Shown here: in pieces, positions 46,501-57,807 of the stretch
Numbering within the stretch: the first letter of the stretch is position 1
Layout: every line of letters starts with the position of its first letter
From: Nematostella vectensis
Lineage: Eukaryota > Cnidaria > Anthozoa > Actiniaria > Edwardsiidae
Assembly (NCBI RefSeq): GCF_932526225.1
Contig: NC_064035.1
Location: 4,711,501-4,775,500 of the forward strand
DNA length: 64,000 nt
Direction: 5' to 3'
The notes under the pieces: model-generated
Database searches by the model: none
Seen by the model: the letters and a program-made list of their open reading frames with translations, nothing else
Told to the model about the DNA's origin: nothing
Program-made: the position numbers and the translations under genes

Positions 46501-48530
46501 AAAACTGCCCACTTTTATTAGAAAGCTGTAAGTATGGACCAGCAGAACTGCCTTCTTGTATTAGAAAGCTGAAAGTATAGACCATTAAAACTAGTTTTGG
46601 TCTCTCTTCGGCCTCACATTTATTATCAGTTATTTAAAGAAAGCTACATCTTTGTACCTATAGGTGTTAATTGTTTTTGTCAGATGGTTACGATAGAAGC
46701 CACATCGTCTACCACTGGGAAGGCAACGCCACTGATGGCTTACCCTTCGTCCCCAACCGCATGCGAATCATGCCACAGTATTCCCTTGTTCGGCTGACAC
46801 TTTCTAGAGAATGGCATCAATACATCATAGGTAAGATTTTCAAGCTTGTTGAACAAGGTGGTTGGTAGACGCTATCGAAGAAAGTTCACACATTTGACGG
46901 GCCATCATTAGCGTACACGCTTCATATCAGCCAGTTGAAAAATCTGAATGTTTAATGGGTGGTTTTTCTTAGATACTCGTCTTGCTCCCGTACTCTAGCT
47001 CCCAACAATACACTAAAAGTTCCATAGTTTTTCCTTTCTGTGTTTGTGAATGCAGGAAACTTTTCGGCAGTAGTGGCGGTGTTTTCTATAGAGCGCTCTT
47101 ACACCTACTTCCTGACGCACGTGTACGGCACGAGCTGCGTGATCGTCTTCATTTCGTGGATGGGTTTCGTGATACCTCCTGACCAGACTGCGGCTAGGAT
47201 AGCAGTGGGCGTTACCACTCTTTTGACACAAGTCACCGTCATTAACATCTTAAACAGCTCCATGCCAAAGGTACATTAACATATCTTAAACGGCTCCATG
47301 CCCCAAGTTTACATTAATTAACATCTTAAACAGCTCCAAGCAAAAGGTACATTAACATCTTAAACAGTTCCTTGTTAAAAGGTACATTAACATCTTAAAC
47401 AGCTCCTTGCCTAAGGTTCAACCTAAACAGCTCCTTGCCAAGAGTTCTAACTTTGTTTGCTTACAGGTTAGCTACGTGAAGTCGATCGACAAGTTCCTCA
47501 TATCCTGTTTGATCTTCGTGTTCTTATCGCTGATTGAGTACTGCGTTATTTTGATTCTGGACGGCAAACGCACGCGCAGGCATCAGCAACACACCGACAC
47601 CGCGAACACTCACGTATGTACGCGTATTAATGACCGACGTCACGTGCACACCAAGAATAGTGCGACTCGCACTAAGGTGACCCCCTTGACAGAGTTTTAA
47701 GAAAGCCTACCAATCAGCATGCATTACTGTTTTGAATGGCACGACTTTATAACTAGGAGAATAGCTTCAATTTTTTTTAACGCGCAGTGAAGCATTTCTT
47801 TGATACGCTGGTTGGTTAGCGAAGCTCGTTAGTGGTTAATCAAGAATGGTGCGCTCCTCACATCCTTATTGGGTTATTAATCCCAATCAAAAAGACCACG
47901 GTAGCGCGTCGCATGGTAAAACTATCACGACCAGGTAGCGCGCGTCGCACTGTAACAAAGAATTGAAATTACTTTTTTCCGTGATGCTTTTTGTTTCCTC
48001 TACTCTCATGTTGCTATTCTGGTTCAAAAAAATCCTAGAGCTTTCTTTAATGGTGGTCTATTGTTAAGAATTGAGGAACTCAATAGGGGATCATTTCATC
48101 ATAAGATAAACTTAATTTAAATAATCATTTATGCAATCACTTTCTTGATCATTGATGCATAGACAAGAAGATACTCGTCACTTGTTGGATGAACTGATAA
48201 GGAACCGGGTACCGGTGATTGCAATCGATTATAGTAACAGTAACAAAACATTTTTAGTTAGATTTACTTTTTGTGCGTATGTTTTAGGAGACCATAGAGC
48301 CAACCAAGGAAGCTGATCAGCCATGGCCAAACAACGAAGCATGTCAAATAGGAAAGCAGGAAGAGAGGAAATTCTTACACTGCACCGATAAGCTACTATT
48401 AAGGAAACGCTTCCGCGAATGGACATTTAGTGATAGTTTCTTAGCAGGCATAGACCAAACAGCTCTTTTAGTCTTTCCATTGACATTTGTCCTCTTCCAC
48501 ATCCTCTACTGGATGGGATTTTTAGAGTAA
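37553..48530 (+). CDS. Cys-loop ligand-gated ion channel subunit, glycine/GABA-A receptor class
   Basis: Pentameric plasma-membrane channel subunit, probably chloride-selective. Nine exons: 37553-37632, 37706-37791, 37862-37929, 38226-38443, 38520-38602, 46684-46830, 47056-47270, 47467-47613, 48288-48530; phases join to 428 aa. Signal peptide about 1-22. Extracellular domain with VGYWILSVDSIDVVNMDFTV, WTPDSYFLNAK, and a Cys158-Cys172 loop with 13 residues between (FPMDQQNC). M1 about 245-267, M2 about 273-294 beginning AARIAVGVTTLLT with Arg275 at 0', M3 about 305-333, a short M3-M4 loop, M4 about 400-426 ending YWMGFLE. Anion channels usually have Pro-Ala-Arg before M2; here it is Ala-Ala-Arg. 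Ligand cannot be told from sequence. Introns 5 and 7 begin with tandem copies of the preceding exon end. Confidence 0.93.
38566..46586 (+). repeat. 8-kb, 43-bp minisatellite made of an exon end plus its 5' splice site (about 185 copies)
   Basis: The first unit is the end of channel exon 5: ATGGACCAGCAGAACTGCCC then TCTTGTATTAGAAAGCT, followed by the donor GTAAGTAT at 38603. That whole block then repeats every 43 bp to about 46586. Most units keep the donor GTAAGTAT; variants include GTATGTAT, GAAAGTAT, GTAATTAT and units that lost the GT (AAAGCTAAGTATGG). Common subtypes are GGACCAGCAG, GGACCAGTAG and AGGCCAGTAG starts, and TTAGAAAG, TTATAAAG or TCAAAAAAG before the donor. Because 43 is not a multiple of 3, using a later donor would add a stop within about 18 codons. 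It fills nearly all of intron 5. Confidence 0.97.
47241..47450 (+). repeat. About six ~40-bp repeats of the exon 7 donor junction
   Basis: Exon 7 of the channel ends ATTAACATCTTAAACAGCTC CATGCCAAAG, then donor GTACATTAAC. Degraded copies of the same block follow directly in the intron: TCTTAAACGGCTCCATGCC, TCTTAAACAGCTCCAAGCAAA, TCTTAAACAGTTCCTTG, TCTTAAACAGCTCCTTGCC and CCTAAACAGCTCCTTGCC. Copies 3 and 4 keep AAAAG followed by GTACATT. Older and smaller than the array in intron 5 but of the same design. Confidence 0.9.
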
Positions 48531-48664
48531 AAGCAATAATGCAAGTTTCACCATGATAGCTTTAAACGGCTTTTGGTGAAGCCAACAAATAGACTGTGAT
48601 GTAGGAATACATTTTGCGTCCTAAGAGAAAACCGTCTTCCTTGTGAAAAGCCTCAGACCAATGT

Positions 48665-49036
48665 TTCAACACTAAATATAAGATTATTAAACACTTAGCC
48701 ATCCTAACAACACTCAATATAAGAATATTAAACACTTAGCCATCCTATCAACACTCAATATAAGATTATAAAACACTTAGCCATCCTATCAACACTCAAT
48801 ATAAGATTATCAAACACTTAGCCATCCTATCAACACTCAATATAAGATTATTAAACACTTAGCCATCCTATCAACACTCAATATAAGATTATTAAACACT
48901 TAGCCATCCTATCAACACTCAATATAAGATTATTAAACACTTTAGCCATCCTATTAACACTCAATATAAGACTATTAAACACTTTCGCCATCCTATTAAC
49001 ACTCAATATAAGATTATTAAACACTTAGCCGTCCTA
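48665..49036 (+). repeat. About nine 40-bp repeats downstream of the channel stop codon
   Basis: Unit CAACACTCAATATAAGATTA then TTAAACACTTAGCCATCCTAT, period about 40 bp, starting about 135 nt after the stop at 48530, so probably in the 3' UTR. It does not overlap coding sequence. Confidence 0.85.
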
Positions 49037-50774
49037 ATAGGGACCTAATTAGGGACCTTAAGCAACGGCGACGGCAACTTGGACGACGACGGCAAAGAAC
49101 AATAGAATTGGATTGAAAACTAAACCAGTATAACTGATGAAATTAGTATTATTCATTCTCTTTATCTAAAACGAGATCCTCAATAATGTAGCCTTCAAGG
49201 TACAAGATTTTCAGGAAATGCCTTCCTTTGCGAGCTTAGAAGGAGAAAGAACTTCTAGAAACCAGATTTTAAAAGGAAGTTATCAGGGCCGTAGCTTTTA
49301 TGAAGGAGGCAGGGGATTTGGGCAGGTGCTTTCTGGTGAGCCCGGAATTTAAACTGGACAAAAAAGGAAAAGGCCTGCAACAAATACAAGCTGCACCCCG
49401 TAACAATTAGCTACGAACTTATAAAAATACTCTCCTGGCTATAGAGTAAGTGCTGGCAGAGTAGAAGGGAGAGCTTCCAATATCTTAAATACCATGTATC
49501 TGACGAAGAAATGCGTAGACGAAGAAATGCGTAGACATCGCTACCCAACCATTGTTGAGTTACTTTGCTAAGGATCTTTTACTGTCCCCAAAAGAAAAAA
49601 ATAAAGGCAAATAACAAAACATTGAATAACTGAAATCCAATCTATCCTACCAAGATCATTCGCTCTGATTCATTCATTTTGATTCATCCAGTTTCTATAG
49701 AATAAAATAGTGCAAGATACTTTTATTGATTTCTTTACTGACTCCTCACATGCTCGATTCTCGGGAAACGGCAACAGGACGCAAACTAGGATTTCAATGC
49801 TTCGTGCTACGGGGGCACGATAGGCTATTTATTAAGAATAAAAGATTACACTTTAACATGTTTCCCAGTAAAGGTGAGGGCACCTTCTTGTTCACTGGGT
49901 TGCTCATATGTAGCTCGGGCGGGTGGGAAACGTTTAGCTTTCAACGAGACCGTGATCCTCTTAATCAATCCCAGAGGGAGCTCTGGGCTCTGTTGCTTAT
50001 AACTCTTCAAATACGATCATCTCAGTGATAACCAATAACATCAGAAATTTTAGGCCTAAACAACATGCATAAGCACATATGAAATTAGTCAAGAGAAGTA
50101 AAAAACGTATTTTGTGCAAATAGTGTATTTCTAGTTCTCCGTATTACAAATAATCTGCTGCTAATAGTCAATGACGACAACAAAATGCAGACAAATGATA
50201 CCAAACATTGTGCTTAATGAGCGTCAGTGTCTTTAAATAATTTTCTAAGATTTCGGTACGTCATCGCAGGTGCGTCAAGGCAATAAAATACGTGCCGGCC
50301 AATTTCGAGATAACTGCTTGTCTAACGACCATGTTTAGTGTTCAGCCGTGTGTTTATTCCGGTGGAAAAAGGCATTCAGTAGACTTCCTACAAACACTGT
50401 CCTCACCCCCTCCTCCCAAAGATCAAATCTTTTCATGTTTATCTCTATTAAACCGGTTAATTTGCTGAAAAAAGGCGGAGGGAAGTAATGATAATTAATC
50501 ATAAAGGCCTGAAGGGACAGTTTAGCAGGGGCGGGCTAGTGTTGACATGATATAAAGCAAAGGATGTTTTAGTTTCAACAGGATAATCAGTTCAGATGTG
50601 TTACTATAAATAAATACTTATTGCAAATACGTTAGACAGCAACATTTATTTGACTAGACAATTATCCTATAAATGGAGCTTCATAAATGACACGTTTCAC
50701 GAACTCGAAAGTTTGCTCTTTGCAAAGAAGAATCTCTAGACGACGAAGTTTGAACTCTCCAAGAAAATCATACC
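49037..50774. other. Intergenic, with one MITE-like remnant
   Basis: At 49288-49421 CAGGGCCGTAGCTTTTATG faces AATTAGCTACGAAC, resembling the small CAGGGCCGTAGC elements elsewhere in the window. A plus-strand open frame at 49726-50028 (100 aa) has no signal peptide or recognisable content and is not called. TATAAAGC lies at about 50551, some 220 nt before the secreted-peptide start codon. Confidence 0.4.
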
Positions 50775-51065
50775 ATGCATGCGGGGAGAATAGCACTCAC
50801 AGCAGTATTATGTGCACTTTACATGAACAGCAAAGTAGCTAGCCACAGATGGTTCGACAGCTTGGACAACAACACTGCAATCCTGGCGGCCGCCAAGTCA
50901 GTGATGTCCGCTCCGTCCAGACCACCGTGCTTCAAGGGCAACTGCATACCAAGACGAGTGGCGAGAAAAGAGTACATCAGAGCATACTATCCATCGCTCA
51001 GCTGTATATTTAAACACCAAAACACGGTCTCTGCATCGTCAAAGGCAAGCAAAAGATATAAATAG
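50775..51065 (+). CDS. Possible small secreted peptide precursor
   Basis: I do not recognise a family. A 96-aa open frame begins MHAGRIALTAVLCALYMNSK and then ASHRWF, which reads as a signal peptide with cleavage near residue 23-26. The rest is basic with three cysteines after the signal (two in PPCFKGNC, one in SLSC) and paired basic sites at PRR and ARK, as in peptide-hormone precursors. An odd cysteine count and no homology argue for caution. ATG context is acceptable (ACCATGC). A TATA-like TATAAAG is about 220 nt upstream. It may be a chance ORF or the first exon of a longer gene. Confidence 0.35.
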   Translation: MHAGRIALTAVLCALYMNSKVASHRWFDSLDNNTAILAAAKSVMSAPSRPPCFKGNCIPRRVARKEYIRAYYPSLSCIFKHQNTVSASSKASKRYK

Positions 51066-52021
51066 GTATACAGCTTATCAGTTGCTCAACTAAAACACAT
51101 ACGTTTTCTCGCATTTTTATTGATTTTAATTGTTTTACGTCACAGAACAGTCAAGTTAAAGACAACGATTTTAGTTTTTAAAAATTTCAAGAGCGAGAAA
51201 ACAAAATTGAACGAGAACGCTGCATCGGGTCATTAATAGTTTTTGTTCTTTTTAATCCCAGGATAACCAAAGGCAACAGGAAATTACAAAGAGTTCATAA
51301 AATACGAGATGATGACAAATGCAAAACACAGATGAAGGGTTAACAGATAATAAATAGTATCATAGAACTTTTAAATAAAAATTTTGTGAAATATAAGAAT
51401 TAGTAAAAAGAAGAGCAAATACGCGAATTGATGTGATGATCAATCGTGGGTATAAGGGACCATAAAAAAAATGTCCCACCCCCCAAAACAAGGGTAAAAA
51501 TGCAGAGAGAAATGTCACTGTTCCAACTGCAACTCTTTTTATAAAGGCGGTATACACGAAAATAGATTCTGTGGTTTTCTGTGGTTTATGATGACCTCTC
51601 TCGCTCGCCCTCGCTAGCCTGAGTCACTGGTTACTAACATTATATGGAAATTACTTGACAACAATGCAATGCCAAAACAAAAACTTCTACTTCCCCCCAA
51701 TTTTATAAGCCTTGCAGTAGTCTCCACACAAAAAGGGGAAGGGGGGAGGGGCTGATATTGAGAAAGATAGACAATGAAATGACAAGTGTTACAAATACTT
51801 TCAGAATTTAATCTCTTCAATTTCCACATACTTCTCTATTTCGTATGATAAATACGTTAAACAGGTTGAGCTATCTAACTTCGCTTTCATGGCATTCAGA
51901 ATCGCATTTGATACGTCCGGAAAGCCCTGCCAATGACAAAAGCCAGCTTTGCTGTACTACATGTCGCGCGTGAAAGCTGATCGTGAACGCGATGCACTTA
52001 TAACAAGAACAATTACTTGGT
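51066..52021. other. Intergenic, nothing recognised
   Basis: AT-rich sequence between the possible secreted peptide and the convergent end of PHGDH. No repeat or coding signal found. Confidence 0.4.
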
Positions 52022-55000
52022 TTAGAATGATATCTGAGGAAAAACCTTTCCGTTCTGTAAAACCAAATTCTCAACGTTAGACTCGGTACAGATGGCGCAC
52101 ACTGACTCGGCCTCAGAAGGCGCGGTGTAAAAACCGTCTATCGCTACACTAGCCTTCTGTAGAGATGGGATAATCTCCATCAGGAGATGGGTTGGCTTGC
52201 AATCTTTAGTGCTGAACAAGGTTAGCTTTCCTGTCAACGGTACAGGCCCACTGAAGTCCACAGCACCATATTTCAAAAGCACAGGGATACCTTCTCCAAT
52301 AATGGACCCTCTAACGGAGACGTTACCTTGGTTGCCGATCACGTGAACAGACACAGCCAATGGAAACCTTGCTACAGCTTCGTCCACATGATTGGAAGAC
52401 ACCTGAATCAGAAAACAATCCTTCTAAGGGCGCGTTTTTTCCTATCATTCTGAAATGGGATTGGTTGGTAGAGAATGTTCAGAATGGCATTCGAGTCATT
52501 CTGCTACAGGTAGCAGAATTGGTGGAATGGCCTCCATCCATTCCGGAATGGGAACGCGCGATAAACGAACGTGCGCTTTTTCTATTCTAATCATTCTCAT
52601 TCCGGAATCACGAGTAAAAATACGCGCCCTAAGGATTATTGAAAAAAGGCGCATTCCTCATTGGATTGAAAGTTTCCTAATATATAGTCCATGGGTGGGT
52701 CCCAGGCGCATACAAAAAGGGGTGCCCAGCCCCTTGGCGGCCGGAAAGTGGGTCATATCTAATAAAGGAATCTTCAAATACTATGCTTTTTCTATATTAT
52801 TCCTATGACTGCGAACCCTACCCCCCCTCCTCCTCAGCCAATCCTGTGTACGCGCCTAAGTCCGGCCACAACGGCATTTTTTAACATCTCTTAGCCGGCC
52901 TTATCCAGGCATAGATTAGGTCGTGTGAGGTGTGAACACTTTGGCAATAATCGTTTCAACTGAAGCGTCTATAATGCATCGCATTCTTGTAAATTTGTAT
53001 AGGTAATCATTCTGTTTCGAGTTGAATTTGGAAAGAATTTGCACGAGATAGTTTTTCAAAAGCGGATTGCACGAGCCCCCTTCGACGAGTTTTCTATTAT
53101 AATATGGCAAAATTTTATAGAACAAACAGACACATTATTTGTGTCTCAAAAATGGTCGTGGTTTTGAGGAAAACGGTTGAAATATACCAGACAGAGTCCA
53201 TTTCAGAGTGCATTTCATGTCTAACTCTAATTACTTGTAAGCCAATCAGCGTCCAGTCCAGCATCCAGTCCAGCATCAGCACAGAAGGAGATCATAACCT
53301 GAATGTCTGGAGTGTGACAGTGTTGATAGGAGACCATTACCTGAATGCCAGCTTGTTTGACAAGTGTGACAGCATTGATGAGATTTGTCCCTGGCTGGTC
53401 CAGTAGTCCTACAGATACTGATGCAGTCAGAAATCCCTTGCTCTTCTGGAGTGCACCGTGAGTAGTCACGATTGCCTTAGTAACAGTACCACCAGCTAGT
53501 GTTCGTGCAACCTTTCCCAGTCTCTCTCCTAGAGTCACCAGTGGCTTGGAGTTCAGTGCTTCAGAGAGGTTGAAGGGGACATTAACCTATAAACAGCGAT
53601 GTAAAAAATCAAACCCACAATTGTATTGATACAAATGATGTGATGACACTTCCAGGTCTTATCAACTTTACCAGCCCAATTAGAGGTTTCCCATTCATCC
53701 CATCAACAAACTGGTCTGCAATCTCTTGTGCCACTCGTCTTTGGGCCTCTTCAGTACTGGCACCAAGATGTGGGCATGCAATGACTTTTGGGTGCTTTAC
53801 AAGATCTGCACTTGAACCTAGAGAAGTAGATGGTACAAGTCAAGAGGTCATTTTTTTGCTTTAACTCACACTCAAAGCTTTTGGATTTATATCTTTTTCT
53901 TTAAAGGGGACCAGGCTCCAAGTCCTCTCTATACTCAGGTACTATAACTCTAACTTTAACTGGCTACATAACTTACTGTATGGGGTTGGTAAATAAGATA
54001 AAACAATCTGCATTCCTTTCACACCAGGTCATATAATGCACATTTTGCTTTTGTTAATTTACCTGTAGGAGGTTCTGTTACAAACACATCTAGACCAGCA
54101 CCGCCTACATGCCCAGACTCTAACCCTCTCAAAAGTGCTTCCTCATCTATGATGCCACCACGTGCAACATTCAGAATATAGACCCCTTTCTTGCACATGC
54201 CAATGGTTTTGTCATTCAGCATACCTTAAATACCAAGATCAAATTGGCATGTTAACGCTATTATAAGAATATTAATAATCAGATGGTATTCGTAGTTTAC
54301 AATCTTATTTTTTACTCTTGTTATTTGTGATCTCCCGCCATAATTCAGCTGGCAGTCGGCCCAGAAAAAAAAAATTTAGGTTAAAGGCCATACAGAGCAG
54401 CTACCTAACACAAACTAAAACCACAAATATTATCTATCTGATTAGTGGAATACATCATAAGGAAAAAAAACGTACCTTTAGTAGGTGGAATAAGAGGAAC
54501 ATGTACTGTGATGTAATCAGCCAATGGCCATATCTTTTCTGTTTCCATCCACTCAATGTTAGATTCTGCAGCATCCTGGGGTGATACTAGGGGGTCATAC
54601 CCAATGGTCTACAGTATAACAGAGGTCAATATAGATTCAGTTGCTAAATTTGAAGACTTTCTACAAAAGTGTTTATAATAAAAATCTAAGATGAATCTAA
54701 GAAGCTAAGATGTATATATGATTGCTTATTATAATTGCTCCAATACTGAAGTTGTACAAAAGGAATGTATTTGTTGAAAAATTACTGTTACATTTAATCA
54801 GCTCTCAATAATTCTTGAATAAAATGGAATTTTTAAACTAACACTGTATTTGTTAAAGCTCATTGACAAATTTAAGGTACACTAACAAAGAATGTTACCT
54901 TAACTCCATAGGACTGCATGCGCAAAGCCACCTCACGGCCAATCCTTCCAAGACCAATAATAGCTAGAGTCTTTCCAAATAGCTCATTGCCCATAAACTA

Positions 55001-57295
55001 CAAAAAAATTTTTTTAATGAGAGATTTCACACCTGGAGTTACATAGTGCCTTAAGTGTGTTCATAGAGAAAGGAGAAGAATGAATAGTAAAAAATGAAAA
55101 GCTAGAAAGCGAAATTCCCTCTAATTTTGCTTAAATGTGCATTGTTTGCGATTTGAAAAACATGGTCAAGTAGTTTTGTTGTGTAATCTGAGCTACTACC
55201 CTGTGGTTCATGAACTGTCCCCAATGAACTAGCCAAAACATGCCCAACTAAGAAAAATAATGGGGCATGCAGATGGGGGAGGGGGTTCTCAGGACCAGTA
55301 ACTGGCTCTCTTTAGTACCAAAGTGTAAATTGCTTGATTCAAGGGTTGATAACATTTAAACATTTTTTACTGTTATATAATAATTTCAACCAACAAACAA
55401 AAATGGAAATGCCACTATTTGCATTGTCTTGCCACAAGATTACTGTATGACTTACCTGCTTACGCTCCCATTTTCCCTCCTTCGTTGAGGCTGATGCTTG
55501 TGGTATGTGCCTTAAAAAAGAGTGGATTGCAGGAACATAAACAAGACTACTAGAGTTTATTGGTCAAGCTGGTATAGGGTGCAACATTATGAAAAGTAGA
55601 AAAAACACAGCTAAAATGCTGTGTCATTTTACGTCAAATTCTTTAGTATTACTGTTATTTGTGTGGCTGTCTGACTCCCCCTCCTGCTTGTGTTTTGATT
55701 TGTTAAAATTCTTTCATTTCCATGTCACTTTCAGTACACAATTTATAGCTTCTCTAAGTCTGCACTGTCTACCATTGCTTAGAAATAATCTTCTGCCTGA
55801 ATTCCATATTACAATGTTGTAAGTGTTAGCCTGGAACCCGTGCTTAGTGTGCAGAACCCATCCCCTGACAAAAAAGCACAAGGAACCTTTGTTTTAGTCT
55901 AGTCACTACCCTCAAAAGTCAGGCCCAAGGTCCACTTTGGGTTCTCAATAGACGTGCTATTTGTAGACAAAACTATAAAGCATAAGCTAGATCACTCAGG
56001 TATGTAGTCAAATTTGACAATAAATGTCCCATGGATTTACAGCAAGTGGTCAGATTTTTATCAGAGAACTCACTCCCCTTCCGGAAAAATTAAGTCCACT
56101 TTTTCCCGATTTCACCCCCCCCCCCCCCCCCCCCAAGAAAAATCCTGGGTATGGGCCTGAAAGTGGAAATTTTTGTCTGGCGTTTCCATGTGGACCAGTG
56201 AAATACAAACCGTGCCAAGGAACTGATAAGTGCGCATGTGTGCTCAGCAGCACTGAGTGTGTTCCCGCCAGGGGTACTACAACAACAAAATCATACAATA
56301 CAAACAATTAGTTTTCCTTGTTTACTAAAGCCTGAGAGGGTTCTTCAGTGTGTGGGGGGGGGAGGGGGGGTGAGAGGGTTCTTCTGTGGGGGGGAGGGTG
56401 CTAACAGGGAGAAAGCATAGATTTTCCTTGTGTAAAATAAAACCAAATAAGCTTTAGTATTTTTTGGTAGATAATCCTTTCTTGAGATATTGCAAATTGT
56501 AGGACTCTTGACTTGTCTGAAATTGCCAATTTTGGGCGAAATTGCTACTTTTTTCATTATCTAAGGCAACTTTGCTCAATCATATCTCAAGAACGGATCA
56601 TTCTACCAAAAAATACTCAAGCTTATTTTGTTTTATATTATGCAAGGAACCTCTAGGCAAAATATAAACAAAATGTAAGCTAACACAACCTTACATTTTT
56701 AATTTTCCTATTTTTTGCTCCTGTCATCCGGGATAGGGTGTCTTCATGGTCATTTGTTGACAGACAAATAGAGAGACAGTCATTTGTAGACAGACAGTCA
56801 TTTGTTGAAAGACAGACAGACAGATGGACAGAGATTGTGTGCACACAATCACACAAATTTCCCTGAGTAAGCCAAAATATTGATGCAACGAAAAAAATCG
56901 GTTTATTGTCCAACTTACTTCATTACAAGTACTCCATGTAAAGAAGCTGCCACGGTGTCGATATTATCGACTCCAGTGCCCGCCCTGCCGATGATTTTCA
57001 AGTTCTTTCCAGCTTTGATCACGTCTTCTGATACTTTGGTGGCGGATCTTACAATAAGGCCATCGTATTTCTGACAAAAAATATATTCACATGACATATT
57101 ATTAAAACTATTGCGATATTCTTTTAACTGATGCAAGCTTCGAAATTTTAAATTTACCGGGATTTCGGAGACAAGTTCTTCTTTCGAAAGTTTTGTATTG
57201 ACATCAACTGTCACTCCATTTCTTTCCAAGATAGTTTTGCAGCAACTATCAACGCTGTCGCTTATTAAAACCCGCTTAAGTTCGAGGGAAACCAT
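52022..57295 (-). CDS. PHGDH: D-3-phosphoglycerate dehydrogenase
   Basis: First enzyme of the phosphorylated serine pathway: oxidises 3-phosphoglycerate to 3-phosphohydroxypyruvate with NAD+, in the cytosol. Minus-strand exons: 57295-57158, 57070-56919, 56276-56211, 55510-55456, 54997-54899, 54608-54476, 54224-54063, 53817-53672, 53586-53341, 52402-52022; phases join to 525 aa (human 533). Seen: RVLISDSVD at the N-terminus, [38 protein letters not shown]-binding GLGRIG (152-157), [10 protein letters not shown] with catalytic Arg236, EPP with Glu265, and CPHLGAST with His285. The C-terminal ~200 residues form the extended regulatory part found in animal enzymes (intervening domain plus a diverged ACT-like end). 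Exon 9 carries a weak duplication of its own donor. Confidence 0.95.
53279..53347 (-). repeat. Two-copy 21-nt repeat across the PHGDH exon 9 donor
   Basis: On the gene strand GCATTCAG then GTAATGGTCTCCT (donor at 53340) is followed 42 nt later by ACATTCAG then GTTATGATCTCCT (pseudo-donor at 53298), 18 of 21 matching. The first is taken as the real donor because the protein then reads AGIQ-VSSNH, like the family. The reading frame stays open through both, so use of the second would add 14 residues in frame. Confidence 0.55.
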
Positions 57296-57807
57296 GATTT
57301 TTTTTATAAAACACACGTGTAGTTTTGCAAGCTTCTGGGTAAACTCTCCTTCTGTGTTGGGGCGCTTATTATGCAGGATATGGTAACTGGTAAGTCTTGA
57401 TTGGTTGCACGTGTTCACACACTCTTTGATCTACTACTGACATCTGGACCTTGGACTCTTTCAACTGCTCTATTCATGGCCGTAGCCAAGGGGTAGAGAC
57501 CCCCCATATTTTAGAAAAAAACAAAGGATGGCTTACTAGTAGGTGCGTGCCCCTCCCCCCCACCCATATCTTATTTCCTGTATCGTGCCCCCTAAATATT
57601 TCGCGGCCAGCTATAGCTATGCTATTAGATAAATATATGAAGCTTACAGAATGAAACTTACAGTTTTTCAATAATTTTTACGTTTTTTTCTTACAAAATT
57701 TATTCAAAACTGATATTACAATCATTCAATATTTGTACCACAGGGAGCCCATGAAAGAAATTATGTGAAATACTAGATCCAGTCTTGCGCGGTCAGGTTT
57801 GTGCAAG
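57296..57807. promoter_or_regulatory. Divergent promoter interval with a small MITE
   Basis: PHGDH and the lysine-rich gene start 513 bp apart, facing away from each other. A MITE-like segment lies at about 57479-57615, with GGCCGTAGCCAAGGGG on the left and GGCCAGCTATAGCTATG on the right. Confidence 0.45.

Noticed and set aside
38566-46586. CRISPR-like regular repeat array
   Set aside because: Units abut with no unique spacers, and the unit is exon plus donor sequence in an animal gene.
49726-50028. 100-codon plus-strand frame
   Set aside because: No signal peptide, domain or splice context; consistent with a chance ORF.
55520-56900. Apparent loss of the PHGDH exon encoding [11 protein letters not shown]
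   Set aside because: Found at 56276-56211 in a different frame from the longer open frame over the same DNA; phases fit.
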